A DNA stretch of 64,000 nt from Bradyrhizobium sp. URHD0069. Lineage in GTDB: Bacteria; Pseudomonadota; Alphaproteobacteria; Rhizobiales; Xanthobacteraceae. The position numbers were made by a program, and so were the translations under genes. Shown here one piece after another: positions 1 through 8,151 of the stretch. Below the pieces are notes generated by a model. The model ran no database searches. It had not been told where the DNA came from and saw only the letters and a list, made by a program, of their open reading frames with translations. The DNA lies in NCBI RefSeq assembly GCF_000701345.1, contig NZ_JNIJ01000021.1, forward strand, positions 1-64,000, written 5' to 3'. Within the stretch, counting starts at the first letter, position 1, and every line of letters begins with the position of its first letter.

Positions 1-405
1 TGGACTTCACGGCTGATGGTTGATGGCGATCGTCCCAAGTGGCGCGCGATCGACCGCAACGAGCAGCGCATGCTGAGCCATCGAGAGATTTCCTCTCGTT
101 CAGAAAGGCCGAGCGCCTGTTTGGCACGGTGCCGATCCGGAGGACGTATGCCACCGGTTGGCGAGATCACAGAGAAGACCGACGAGGACTCCCGGTCAAA
201 TCGGCGTCCGATCGAACTCATCGGCTCGCCGGCCTGCCAGCGATCCCAGATCTCAGACCGCTGAGCGGTCGAGTAATAAATGCGACGTCGCTGTTTCATG
301 CCCACACTCCATCTTTGCTAAAAGATTAGAGTGTTGCGCTGACCAATTGAGCCCGCCCTCCAAAGCGGACGTTCGTTACGGGCTACGGCTATTCGAGTCA
401 GACTT
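1..405. other. Intergenic stretch without a supportable gene
   Basis: Several short overlapping open frames exist here, but none has a convincing ribosome binding site, a conserved-looking product or steady codon use, so I call no gene. A short stretch near 333-355 read on the minus strand resembles a tRNA D-arm, but no anticodon or T-arm follows. The window edge may cut a gene that lies to the left. Confidence 0.5.
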
Positions 406-1089
406 TTAGGACCGCTTCGAGCGCGCGAACACCAGAATCAGATTGTTGGCGGGCATCCCGGCGATCTCGATAAGCTTGAGACCGGCATTTGCTGCCAGCT
501 CTTCCAAGGCTTCGACATCGCGCACGCCCCAGTCGGGGTCGTTGTCGCGAAGACTTGAGTCGAACACGGCATTGCTCAGTGCGGTGTGCTTGCCGCCGCG
601 CTTGAACGGACCGTATAGAAACAACCGCCCATCCGGCCGCAGGTAATGTCCGGCGCCTGCAAACAACCCTTCCGCGACGCGCCACGGCGCGATGTGGATC
701 ACGTTGGCGCAGAACACCGCCAGCAATTGGTCAGGGCCGCTGCCGTCATGCATCTCCGGGCACCACGCCGGATCGGACAGATCGATCCGCAGCGGCGGGC
801 GGATATTCGCTAGCCCTACATGCGCCCGCCACGCCGCGATGCTTCTTAAATGCTGCTCGTTGAGGTCGCTCGGCCACCAGACGATTTCAGGACTATGGCG
901 GGCGAACTCGACCACATGCTGGCCGGTGCCGCTGCCGGCTTCCACCACGTCGCCGGATTTCCCGGCAAGGAATTGCTGCAATACCGGCCAGATCGCCTGA
1001 TGGTTGCGGTGAAACGCCGGCGCGTCGAGGCGACCGTCGGGCTCGACCGGCCGGCCGTCCTTGCCGAATTCCACGACGTATTCAGCCAT
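406..1089 (-). CDS. DUF938 family SAM-dependent methyltransferase-like protein
   Basis: The 227-residue product has the layout of the DUF938 family, a Rossmann-fold group related to class I SAM methyltransferases. A glycine-rich SAM loop (VVEAGSGTGQHVVEFA) lies near residues 48-63, followed by an acidic segment (WWPSDLNEQH) where the ribose hydroxyls would be held. The conserved stretch FCANVIHIAPW sits near 128-138 and GRLFLYGPFKRGG near 153-165. Length matches the family, which usually runs 200-230 residues. The substrate is unknown. The ATG start fits the conserved N-terminus. The gene is divergent from the short frame to its right and nothing around it suggests a pathway. The family call is firm; the reaction is inferred. 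Confidence 0.85.
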   Translation of the reverse strand: MAEYVVEFGKDGRPVEPDGRLDAPAFHRNHQAIWPVLQQFLAGKSGDVVEAGSGTGQHVVEFARHSPEIVWWPSDLNEQHLRSIAAWRAHVGLANIRPPLRIDLSDPAWCPEMHDGSGPDQLLAVFCANVIHIAPWRVAEGLFAGAGHYLRPDGRLFLYGPFKRGGKHTALSNAVFDSSLRDNDPDWGVRDVEALEELAANAGLKLIEIAGMPANNLILVFARSKRS

Positions 1090-1116
1090 CTCAGACTTTC
1101 ACTTCAAATCGCCACA

Positions 1117-1338
1117 ATGAATTTGCTTGAGCATCGTCGTGCACGGCTTTCCTCGTTGGATGCTGTTGCGTTCGCATCGAAGGCGTTCGCCGCGGCTGGC
1201 CTCGCGGCCGACGGCAAAGTACATCGCGGTGCCATCCGGGTCGACTGGAACGACCCGCCGGTGATGAACCTTGCGCTCAAGGGTGCCGCCAATGTGATCG
1301 AATATTACCGCGCGGGGAACGAAGCGGTGGAGGTTTAG
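1117..1338 (+). CDS. Small hypothetical protein, possibly a gene remnant
   Basis: This 73-residue frame is alanine-rich at first and ends in a stretch containing VHRGAIRVDWNDPP and NVIEYYRAGNEAVEV. Third codon positions are mostly G or C in the second half, as in real genes of this genome, which is the main reason for listing it. I see no ribosome binding site and recognise no family. It lies between the divergent DUF938 gene and the persulfide dioxygenase gene. It could be a small real gene, the tail of a degraded one, or chance. A competing minus-strand frame covers the same bases and looks weaker. Confidence 0.3.
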   Translation: MNLLEHRRARLSSLDAVAFASKAFAAAGLAADGKVHRGAIRVDWNDPPVMNLALKGAANVIEYYRAGNEAVEV

Positions 1339-1384
1339 AACGTTCGTATGGTAGTATCGAAGCTCATTCACGACGGCACCAGCC

Positions 1385-2425
1385 ATGATCTTTCGCCAGC
1401 TCTTCGACAGCGTTTCGGGAACCTACAGCTATCTGCTGGCCAGCCGGGCCGGCGGCGAGGCACTGATACTCGATCCCGTGCTGGAGAAAGTCGATCGCTA
1501 CTGCCAATTGCTGCGCGAACTCGATCTCCGGCTGGTCAAGGCCGTCGATACACATCTGCATGCCGACCACGTCACCGGGCTCGGCGAGCTGCGCGACCGC
1601 ACCCACTGCGTCACCATCATGGGCGAGCAGAGCAAGGCCGACGTGGTGGCGATGCGGGTCAGTGACGGCGACAGGGTGATGATCGAGGGCCTCAGCCTCG
1701 ACGTGATGTATACGCCCGGCCATACCGATGATTCCTACAGCTACCTGATGGGCGACCGGGTATTCACCGGCGATACGCTGCTGATCCGTGGCACCGGCCG
1801 CACCGATTTCCAGAACGGCAGCGCGCGGGCGCAGTACGAGTCCATCTTCGGCCGGCTGCTGAAATTGCCCGATGAAACCATGGTGTTTCCAGCCCATGAC
1901 TATAAGGGCGATACAGTCTCCACCATCGGCGAGGAAAAGCGGTTCAATCCGCGGCTGCAGGTGCGCTCGGTCGACGAATATATCGAGCTGATGGCCAATC
2001 TGAAACTGCCCAACCCGAAGATGATGGATGTGGCGGTGCCGGCGAACATGCATGTCGGCCTGCACCAGGACGATCTTGCCAAGCAAGGTCTGGCGCTGGG
2101 CGCCCGCGAGGCCATCGACAACCTCGGCCGGCCCGATATTCTTCTGGTCGATCTCAGGGAAAACAGCGAACGCGCCAAACACGGCATGCTGCCGGGCGCG
2201 CTTCATGCGCCCTATCCCGGAATCGATGAAAGCCTGGCACCCGGCGGTATGTTGCGCGAAGTCGCCGCGGGCAGCGGACGCCGCATCGTGTTCTTCTGCG
2301 CGTTCGGCGAGCGCTCGGCGATGGCGGTGGCGGCCGCCAAGCAAGCAGGCCTCGCCAACACCGCTCACATCGCCGGCGGCATCGACGCGTGGAAGAAAGC
2401 CGGCGGACCGATACTGACGGGGTGA
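1385..2425 (+). CDS. Persulfide dioxygenase-rhodanese fusion (MBL fold plus sulfurtransferase)
   Basis: The N-terminal 240 residues are a metallo-beta-lactamase fold of the ETHE1/glyoxalase II type. The iron-binding THLHADH motif is at 56-62, with further ligands at His113 (TPGHT), Asp130 (FTGD) and His171 (PAHDY). Residues about 250-345 form a rhodanese domain whose active-site cysteine is Cys305 in CAFGERS. In this family the first domain oxidises glutathione persulfide to sulfite and the second moves sulfane sulfur between glutathione, sulfite and thiosulfate. The protein is probably a cytosolic sulfide-detoxification enzyme. All key residues are present and the length of 346 is normal for such fusions. 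No sulfide:quinone oxidoreductase or sulfide-responsive regulator gene is next to it here. The exact sulfur acceptor is inferred. Confidence 0.87.
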   Translation: MIFRQLFDSVSGTYSYLLASRAGGEALILDPVLEKVDRYCQLLRELDLRLVKAVDTHLHADHVTGLGELRDRTHCVTIMGEQSKADVVAMRVSDGDRVMIEGLSLDVMYTPGHTDDSYSYLMGDRVFTGDTLLIRGTGRTDFQNGSARAQYESIFGRLLKLPDETMVFPAHDYKGDTVSTIGEEKRFNPRLQVRSVDEYIELMANLKLPNPKMMDVAVPANMHVGLHQDDLAKQGLALGAREAIDNLGRPDILLVDLRENSERAKHGMLPGALHAPYPGIDESLAPGGMLREVAAGSGRRIVFFCAFGERSAMAVAAAKQAGLANTAHIAGGIDAWKKAGGPILTG

Positions 2426-2569
2426 GATCCGTTGCCGCGAGGCCGTCGTCACCCATACTCCGCGGCTTCAGTCGTGGCGAAGAAGACCAGCAGCCCGCAA
2501 AATCATTGACGGCGGTGGTGATGGGTCTTTGCGTTCGCAGGGACGACGGAAGAGTTCAGCCGGATGACG

Positions 2570-3427
2570 CTAACGCCGCACCCGCGGCAGCTCCGCCACC
2601 AGCACATCCAGCGCTTCGGCAAGCATCACGCTGCCGCACTCGGTCAGCCATTCCGGAATGACAATCCGCTTCGACGGCGGATAGAATCGCTCGAGTGCGG
2701 GATGCAGCAGAAATGCCTGGCCTTCGTCTCTCGCGTGGTCGCCGGCCTGCGACACCAGAATGAAATCAGGCTTCAGGTTGACGATCGCTTCGAGTGAAGC
2801 AAACCCGCCGGAGGCGACACCGAGATCGCCTGCGGCATTGAACAGCCCGGTTTCCGTCAGCACCGAACTGACAAAGCTGTCGCTGCCGGATACCCAACCG
2901 CGCCGCGACAATGGCAGCACGCGATAGTGTTTATCCGCGACCGCCAGACGCGCGCGCGCCACGGAAGCGTCGAGCCGAGCGATTTCCGCCGCGGCGCGAT
3001 CGGGATGCTGCACAATTTCGCCCATCGCTCGGATGTCAGCCTTCACTTCGTCGAGGTTTCGCGGCACCGCGAATTCGACGAGATGAACGCCGTTTTCCTT
3101 CAGCAATTCGCGCGTCGAGCGCTTGTCGAACAGGCTCGCGACGACGATGTCCGGCTTGAGCACCAGCAGATCCTCGGCGCCGCCTGACAGGACCGGAAAA
3201 CGGCGCGCGTCGCCCGACGATGATTGCCAGCCGTCACGTGAAAAACGGCTGAGACCGACGATTTGCTGCGGATCGGCCAGCGGCACCAGCAATTGGTCGG
3301 TGCAGACATTCATCGATGCGATCCGCGGCAAACCGGCCGCGGGCGCCGGCGAAAACCATGCGTTTCCGAACGTCGCAAGCGTTGCAAGCACGATCGATTG
3401 GAATAGACCTCCGAGGCGCCTGCTCAT
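2570..3427 (-). CDS. btuF: Vitamin B12 ABC transporter substrate-binding protein (BtuF-like)
   Basis: This is a periplasmic binding protein of the helical-backbone class (BtuF/FecB/FhuD). A signal peptide with a hydrophobic core occupies about residues 8-30. The mature part begins with PRIASMNVCTDQLL, typical of cobalamin and siderophore binding proteins. Later landmarks are LVLKPDIVVAS and the distal lobe segment NLKPDFILVSQ. The start at 3427 is preferred over an ATG at 3451, because the longer form would overlap the ATPase gene and carry extra residues before the signal peptide. It is the third gene of a permease-ATPase-binding protein operon, 8 bp after the ATPase. The cobalamin substrate is inferred from the neighbouring riboswitch-controlled btuB; iron-siderophore uptake is the alternative. 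Confidence 0.8.
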   Translation of the reverse strand: MSRRLGGLFQSIVLATLATFGNAWFSPAPAAGLPRIASMNVCTDQLLVPLADPQQIVGLSRFSRDGWQSSSGDARRFPVLSGGAEDLLVLKPDIVVASLFDKRSTRELLKENGVHLVEFAVPRNLDEVKADIRAMGEIVQHPDRAAAEIARLDASVARARLAVADKHYRVLPLSRRGWVSGSDSFVSSVLTETGLFNAAGDLGVASGGFASLEAIVNLKPDFILVSQAGDHARDEGQAFLLHPALERFYPPSKRIVIPEWLTECGSVMLAEALDVLVAELPRVRR

Positions 3428-3435
3428 GGCACGTC

Positions 3436-4218
3436 CTAAATTTCCGCCCATGGCACAATCACGGTCTCGCGCTGATATTCCGCGCGATACGAGCTGATGC
3501 GGAATACGTCCGCCATGACCTGCTCGGAGAGCGCTTCGGCCGGAGCGCCTTGCGACACAAGGCGGCCTTCCGACAGCACCAACACCGTGTCCGCAAATCG
3601 CGCGGCAAGCCCGAGATCGTGCGTCACCACGATCACCAGCGTGCCCTGATCGGCGGCGGTGCGCAGGGTTTTCATGACATCGATCTGGTGACGCGGATCG
3701 AGCGAGGATGTCGGCTCGTCCGCCAAAATCACCGGCGCTTCCACCGCGAATACGCGGGCCAGCGCGACACGGCTGCGCTCGCCGCCGGATAATTCCGTAA
3801 CCCGGCGCTCGCCGAATTCCATCACGTCGGTCGCCTGCATCGCCCGCAGCACCGCCTCGGTGTCTTTCGGCGTCAACCGCGCCGGGTCGGTCGCACCATG
3901 CGGATAGCGGCCGAGCGCCACGATATCGCGCGCCGGCAGCGGCCAGTGCACGAGGTGGCCCTGCGGCAGATAGCCAAAACTCCGCGCACGTTCGCGTAGC
4001 GGCAGCGACGACAGCGCGGCGCCGCCGACATGGATGGCGCCACGAGCGGGCACCAGTCCCGCCAGCGCGCGCAGCAGCGTGGTCTTGCCGGCGCCGTTCG
4101 GACCTACCAGCGCGACCAGATGCCCTGATGAAAGCGAGAGCGAGACATCATGCAGCACGGCGCGACCAGCCAACGCCACGTTCAGGCCTTGCGCGGTGAG
4201 GAAGGCGGGCGCGGTCAA
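3436..4218 (-). CDS. btuD: Vitamin B12-type ABC transporter ATP-binding protein
   Basis: This 260-residue ATPase has Walker A GPNGAGKTT at 39-47, the ABC signature LSGGE at 143-147 and Walker B VILADE at 163-168, followed by the switch histidine in VVTHDLG. Sequence type and length match the FecE/BtuD/HmuV branch, which drives uptake of B12, haem and siderophores through FecCD-type permeases. It sits on the cytoplasmic face of the inner membrane. Its ATG overlaps the permease stop codon by 4 bp, so the two are translationally coupled. Assignment to B12 rests on the facing riboswitch and btuB rather than on the ATPase itself. Confidence 0.85.
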   Translation of the reverse strand: MTAPAFLTAQGLNVALAGRAVLHDVSLSLSSGHLVALVGPNGAGKTTLLRALAGLVPARGAIHVGGAALSSLPLRERARSFGYLPQGHLVHWPLPARDIVALGRYPHGATDPARLTPKDTEAVLRAMQATDVMEFGERRVTELSGGERSRVALARVFAVEAPVILADEPTSSLDPRHQIDVMKTLRTAADQGTLVIVVTHDLGLAARFADTVLVLSEGRLVSQGAPAEALSEQVMADVFRISSYRAEYQRETVIVPWAEI

Positions 4219-5261
4219 GCCACGCCTCCACCGAGCACGCGCCGCTCGCGCATGATCAGGTAAAGGAAAAACGGCACGCCGATGATCGAGGTCAGCACGC
4301 CGACTTTGATATCGCCGGTCGATGGAATGATACGCACGGCGATATCGGCTGATAGCAGCAGCGCCGCCCCGGTGAGCGCGCTTGGCAAGAGCAACCGCGT
4401 CGGATCGTGGCCAATCAGCGGCCGCATCAAATGCGGCGCGACCAGGCCGATGAAGCCGATGGTGCCTGACACAGAGACGGCGCCGCCGACGCCGAGCGCG
4501 ACGCCTGTGATCACCAAAAGCCGGAGCCGGCCGACATCGACGCCCAGGCTTTGCGCCGTCTCCTCGCCGAGGCTGAGCGCGCGAAACGCATTGCGCTGGC
4601 TCAACAGAACGACCGCACCGGCCACGATGAAGGGCAGCGCCAGCATGACATGCTGAAAGCTGCGATCCTCCAGCGAGCCGAGCAGCCAGAACGCAATTTC
4701 GAGCACCACGAACGGATTGCTGGATAGATTCATCACCAGCGCGGTCGCAGCACCGGCAAGGCTCGAAATCGCAAGGCCTGCCAGAATGAGAATCAGCAGG
4801 CCGGCGTTGCGGCCCGCGACGGCGAGCAGCACGAATACCGAGGCGAAGGCCATGGCGATCGCCGCAACCGGGAGCGCGTAGGAGCGCACGTCGGCAAGAC
4901 CCAGCGCGATCACCAGCACCGCGCCGAAGGCCGCCGATTGCGGCGCGCCGAACAGTGAAGGCGACGCCAGGGGATTGCGCAGCAATCCCTGCAATGCCGC
5001 GCCCGATAGTCCGAGAATAGCGCCGATCGCAAAGGCTAGAATCGTGCGCGGCAGGCGAATCTCCTGCACGATCACCTGCTGCACGTCGCTGCCGCCGCCG
5101 AACAAGGCGTCGATGACGGTCAACGGCGACAGCCGCACCGGTCCGATTCCAAGCGACACCAGCGCCAGCAGGGCGACAAGGACGACAAGCCCGGCCATCA
5201 CGCCGGAGCGGCGGCGCGCCGCGATGTCAGCCGTCACCATGACGTTCTGAATGCTCATCAA
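4215..5261 (-). CDS. btuC: Vitamin B12-type ABC transporter permease (FecCD family)
   Basis: The 348-residue membrane protein has about nine to ten hydrophobic helices and the family's conserved stretch IRLPRTILAFAIGAILGLSGAALQGLLRNPLA near residues 68-100. It also has the cytoplasmic coupling helix region GFIGLVAPHLMRPLIGHDPT near 267-286. This is the FecCD/BtuC fold, which forms the homodimeric channel of type II importers. It is the first gene of the operon and transcription is divergent from btuB. I see no cobalamin riboswitch on this strand in the 170 bp before the start, so the operon may be controlled differently from btuB. B12 is the best substrate guess from context. Confidence 0.83.
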   Translation of the reverse strand: MMSIQNVMVTADIAARRRSGVMAGLVVLVALLALVSLGIGPVRLSPLTVIDALFGGGSDVQQVIVQEIRLPRTILAFAIGAILGLSGAALQGLLRNPLASPSLFGAPQSAAFGAVLVIALGLADVRSYALPVAAIAMAFASVFVLLAVAGRNAGLLILILAGLAISSLAGAATALVMNLSSNPFVVLEIAFWLLGSLEDRSFQHVMLALPFIVAGAVVLLSQRNAFRALSLGEETAQSLGVDVGRLRLLVITGVALGVGGAVSVSGTIGFIGLVAPHLMRPLIGHDPTRLLLPSALTGAALLLSADIAVRIIPSTGDIKVGVLTSIIGVPFFLYLIMRERRVLGGGVA

Positions 5262-5430
5262 TCGTCCTCAGGCGGCGGCGACGCCGCATCGCTTCAATGC
5301 TCATACAATGATTGAGGTCGGGCACAAGCGGGGCTTGCGAACAAATTGCGTAGCCGACGAAGAGCAAACGCCCGCCCCGGACGATGGGCATTGACTCCTA
5401 GGCGGCCAAACTTCTAGATATTCGCGACGG
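5262..5430. promoter_or_regulatory. Divergent promoter region between the btu ABC operon and btuB
   Basis: This gap must hold the start sites for the leftward ABC operon and the rightward riboswitch-btuB transcript. I cannot pick out a certain -35/-10 pair. No open frame in it looks real. Confidence 0.4.
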
Positions 5431-5605
5431 TTCCCTAGCTTGGGGATCAAAAGGGAATGCGGTGCGGGGAAACTTCCCCAATGCCGCGGCTGCCCCCGCA
5501 ACTGTATGCGGTGAATCTTTCGTCATAGGCCACTGGGAATCTCGGTCCTGGGAAGGCGACGCAAGGTATCGACCCGCGAGCCAGGAGACCTGCCGTCAGC
5601 CGTGG
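5431..5605 (+). promoter_or_regulatory. Cobalamin riboswitch (B12 element) leading btuB
   Basis: The stretch holds the ordered landmarks of the class I cobalamin riboswitch. These are the paired GGTTCCC/GGGAA segments near 5429-5456, AACTTCCCC at 5470-5478, CTGCCCCCGCAACTGT at 5500-5515, GCCACTGGGAA near 5528-5538, GGGAAGGC near 5550-5557, and the hallmark B12 box GAGCCAGGAGACCTGCC ending near 5594. In this family adenosylcobalamin binding folds the leader so that the downstream gene is switched off. The btuB start lies about 120 bp further on, leaving room for the expression platform. Confidence 0.92.
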
Positions 5606-5724
5606 TCATACGCGAAGATGTCGGTCGGGGAGTACAGACATTAGTTTCGCCAGCGCTGCGCAAGCACCGTGGTGAGACTTGGTTCGCTGTGACGTGCCAC
5701 TGACGTCATACCGAGGCCCGAACC

Positions 5725-7851
5725 ATGTCTTCCGTCACCAATGCCGTACAGCGGCGTCGCACCAGTTTCCTTGCTTCCACCTTTCTCGTGCCGATCCTTT
5801 CATTGGGTATTTCCACTGCGAAAGCGCAGCAGTCGGCATCTCCAGATCTGCTGCCACCCATTGAGGTCCGTCCGCCCAAAAGAGTGGACGGAACAAAGCC
5901 TCCGGTCGATCGGGCTTCGAGGTCGCGCCGGGTTGTACGTGCTCCCGTGCAGCCAGCACCCGCAGGCACGCCGCAACCGGGTGCGCCCGTCGCCGCTGCT
6001 CCTGTCGTGGCTGTGCCTGTCGCGGTCAGCCCGACCGGAATAGTCACCCCGCTCAATCAGATCGCGAGCTCGGTCACTGTCATCACCGCAAAGGACATAG
6101 AGCGGGATCAGCGCCGCACGGTGCCCGAGGCGTTGAGCACGGTGCCGGGGCTCAACGTCGTTCAAAGCGGCGGCCCCGGCGGGCTGACTTCGGTCTTCAT
6201 CCGAGGCACCAATGCCAATCACGGAAAGGTTTTGATCGATGGCATCGACGTCAGCGACTCCAGCAATCCGGCTCGTGTGTTCGACCTGGGTCAACTTCTC
6301 ACTGCCGATATTCAGCAGATCGAGGTGCTGCGCGGCCCGCAAAGCGGGCTCTATGGTGCCGATGCGCTCGGCGGTGTGATTTCGATCATCACCAAGAAGG
6401 GCGAAGGTCCGCCGCGCGCCACGGGAATGATCGAGGGAGGCTCGTTCGGTACGTTCAACCAGACAGCCGCCTTGAGCGGATCTCAGGACAGGTTCAATTA
6501 CGCCTTCAACGTCGCGCATTTCCGCGCCACCGACATACCGGTAACGCCGCTGGAGCTATTGCCTCCCGGGCAAAAAGCAATCGGCAATAATTACGACAAC
6601 ATGACGTATTCGACCAAGCTTGGTGCGGACGTCAGTGAAAATCTCACGCTAAACGGCGTCCTACGCTATACCGACGCGACCCTGCGCTTTACCGGCGACA
6701 CCTTGGACCCGGTAACGTTTGCGAGTGTTCCCGCCGCGGCGCAGAGCACGCAAACAGTGCATCAACTCTTCACGCGCGGCGAAGCCGTCTGGTCGGCGCT
6801 CGACGGCCGTATCAAGAACTATTTCGGCGTCAATTACACCAATCACTGGAACTACAACATCTCGCCGGGCGATGCCGCGCCGACGATCACGACCGGCGAT
6901 CGGGTGCAATACGACTGGCACGCTGTCGCCCAGCTCGCCCCGTACCACACCGTCATCGTCGGCGCGGAGCATCAGATCGAGACGCTGCAGACTTCCACGG
7001 TATCGGCTCAAAACATCAACAAGGCAGGCTACGTCGAATTTCAATCGCAGTTCGCGGACCGCCTTTTCCTGGTCGAGAACATCAGACAGGACGACAACGA
7101 CCAGTTCGGGCAGCACCCGACCTTTCGTCTCGCTCCGGCGCTGATCGTCCCAATAACCGAAACCAAGCTCAAGGGAAGCTACGGTACCGGCTTCAAGGCT
7201 CCGACTCTGAGCCAACTCTTCGTGGACTTTCCAGCGTTCTTCTTTTTCGCCAACCCGAATCTGAAGCCGGAGGAAAGCGTCGGCTATGATGCCGGATTCG
7301 AACAGCCGTTGTTTAACGATCGAGTCCGTTTCGGGTCGACGTACTTCCACAACGACATCACCAATCTGATCCAGGCCGTGTTTGACAGCACGACCCTCAC
7401 CAGCACCAACACCAACATCGGCCGGGCGACGACAGAAGGCACCGAAAGTTTCGTGGCTGCCAACATAACCGATCGTATTCGGTTTCGTGCGGACTACACG
7501 TTCACGCGGACCGTCGATGCCACGACCGGGTTAGAACTGTTGCGGCGGCCCAAGGAAAAATGGAGCGCCAATGTCATCTGGAATCCGATCGACCCGCTGA
7601 CATTGTCCGCGACGGTCGTACACACCGGCAGCTTCATCGACGTTAGCCGCGACTTCAGCATCCAGCGTCTGCTGGCTCCGGCATACACGGTGGTCCATGT
7701 GGCGGCGGACTACGTCATCAACGACCAGATCAAAGTCTTCGGCCGCGTCGATAATCTGTTCAATGTCCATTACCAAAATCCGACGGGGTTTCTTCAACCG
7801 GGTCTCGGGGTCTTTGGCGGCATCCGCGTTGCGAACTACGGGGTGAAATAG
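5725..7851 (+). CDS. btuB: TonB-dependent outer membrane receptor for vitamin B12 (BtuB-like)
   Basis: The 708-residue protein starts with a signal peptide (hydrophobic core about 14-33, cleavage near AKAQQ). A TonB-box-like segment (PPIEVRP) is near residue 46. A proline- and alanine-rich linker of about 60 residues follows. The plug domain runs about 110-225 with VTVITAKDIE, VFIRGTNANHGKVLIDGI and QIEVLRGPQSGLYGADALGGVISIITKK. The rest is a 22-strand barrel ending with VFGRVDNLFNVHYQNP and a short last strand. It would sit in the outer membrane and take up cobalamin using TonB energy. The cobalamin riboswitch directly upstream is the main reason for the substrate call. The long Pro/Ala linker is unusual compared with enterobacterial BtuB. 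Confidence 0.9.
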   Translation: MSSVTNAVQRRRTSFLASTFLVPILSLGISTAKAQQSASPDLLPPIEVRPPKRVDGTKPPVDRASRSRRVVRAPVQPAPAGTPQPGAPVAAAPVVAVPVAVSPTGIVTPLNQIASSVTVITAKDIERDQRRTVPEALSTVPGLNVVQSGGPGGLTSVFIRGTNANHGKVLIDGIDVSDSSNPARVFDLGQLLTADIQQIEVLRGPQSGLYGADALGGVISIITKKGEGPPRATGMIEGGSFGTFNQTAALSGSQDRFNYAFNVAHFRATDIPVTPLELLPPGQKAIGNNYDNMTYSTKLGADVSENLTLNGVLRYTDATLRFTGDTLDPVTFASVPAAAQSTQTVHQLFTRGEAVWSALDGRIKNYFGVNYTNHWNYNISPGDAAPTITTGDRVQYDWHAVAQLAPYHTVIVGAEHQIETLQTSTVSAQNINKAGYVEFQSQFADRLFLVENIRQDDNDQFGQHPTFRLAPALIVPITETKLKGSYGTGFKAPTLSQLFVDFPAFFFFANPNLKPEESVGYDAGFEQPLFNDRVRFGSTYFHNDITNLIQAVFDSTTLTSTNTNIGRATTEGTESFVAANITDRIRFRADYTFTRTVDATTGLELLRRPKEKWSANVIWNPIDPLTLSATVVHTGSFIDVSRDFSIQRLLAPAYTVVHVAADYVINDQIKVFGRVDNLFNVHYQNPTGFLQPGLGVFGGIRVANYGVK

Positions 7852-7860
7852 ACCCAATTT

Positions 7861-7890
7861 GAGCTCTCGGCAGCCGGCTGCCGAGAGCTC
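7861..7890. terminator. Perfect 30-bp palindrome after btuB
   Basis: Each 15-base half is the exact reverse complement of the other (GAGCTCTCGGCAGCC and its complement) with no spacer. It starts 9 bp after the btuB stop. As RNA it would fold into a strong hairpin after loop opening, so a terminator or 3'-end stabiliser is likely. No T-run follows, which makes intrinsic termination less certain. A dimeric protein site is the alternative. Confidence 0.5.
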
Positions 7891-7897
7891 ATCCGCG

Positions 7898-8038
7898 ACA
7901 CGGTCATTGAGCGTCAACAACATTTTCAACGCGTTGTATTGCGACTACGCAATCGCAAGCGCCTTTACGGAGGGCCGGTTCAGCGCCTATCCGCTGCCGG
8001 GCCGGACGTTCATGGTGAAGGCCGGCGCGACGTTCTGA
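7898..8038 (+). pseudogene. C-terminal remnant of a second TonB-dependent receptor
   Basis: The frame that ends at the TGA at 8036-8038 reads LSVNNIFNALY, then FTEGRFSAYPLPGRTF and MVKAGATF before the stop. This is the usual end of a TonB-dependent receptor barrel: an NLF-type turn, the PLPGRTF motif and a last beta strand ending in phenylalanine. No start codon, signal peptide, plug or earlier barrel strands precede it, only the btuB tail and the palindrome. So I read it as the surviving last 45 or so residues of a deleted receptor gene. It is not a shifted end of btuB, because btuB has its own complete closing strand. The upstream boundary is approximate. Confidence 0.65.
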
Positions 8039-8151
8039 ACCGAAGCCTGCACCGGGCCGGCTTGTTCCGGGCGCGCAAGACGATATCCTCCCGGCAAAAC
8101 GCCGGGGGAATTCCCACCAATGCCAACGCTGATCCCGCCATGTAGGCGGCC

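Larger units (their letters stand above)
7852..8151. other. Gap between btuB and the next gene
   Basis: Apart from the palindrome and the receptor remnant listed separately, the gap holds a small hairpin (CCCGGC stem, 8090-8106) about 45 bp before the next start. Nothing else in it looks coding. It may carry the promoter of the following gene. Confidence 0.4.

Noticed and set aside
330..360. tRNA-like D-arm on the minus strand
   Set aside because: Only the D-arm resemblance (GCTCAATTGGT) is present. No acceptor stem, anticodon loop or T-arm can be folded around it.
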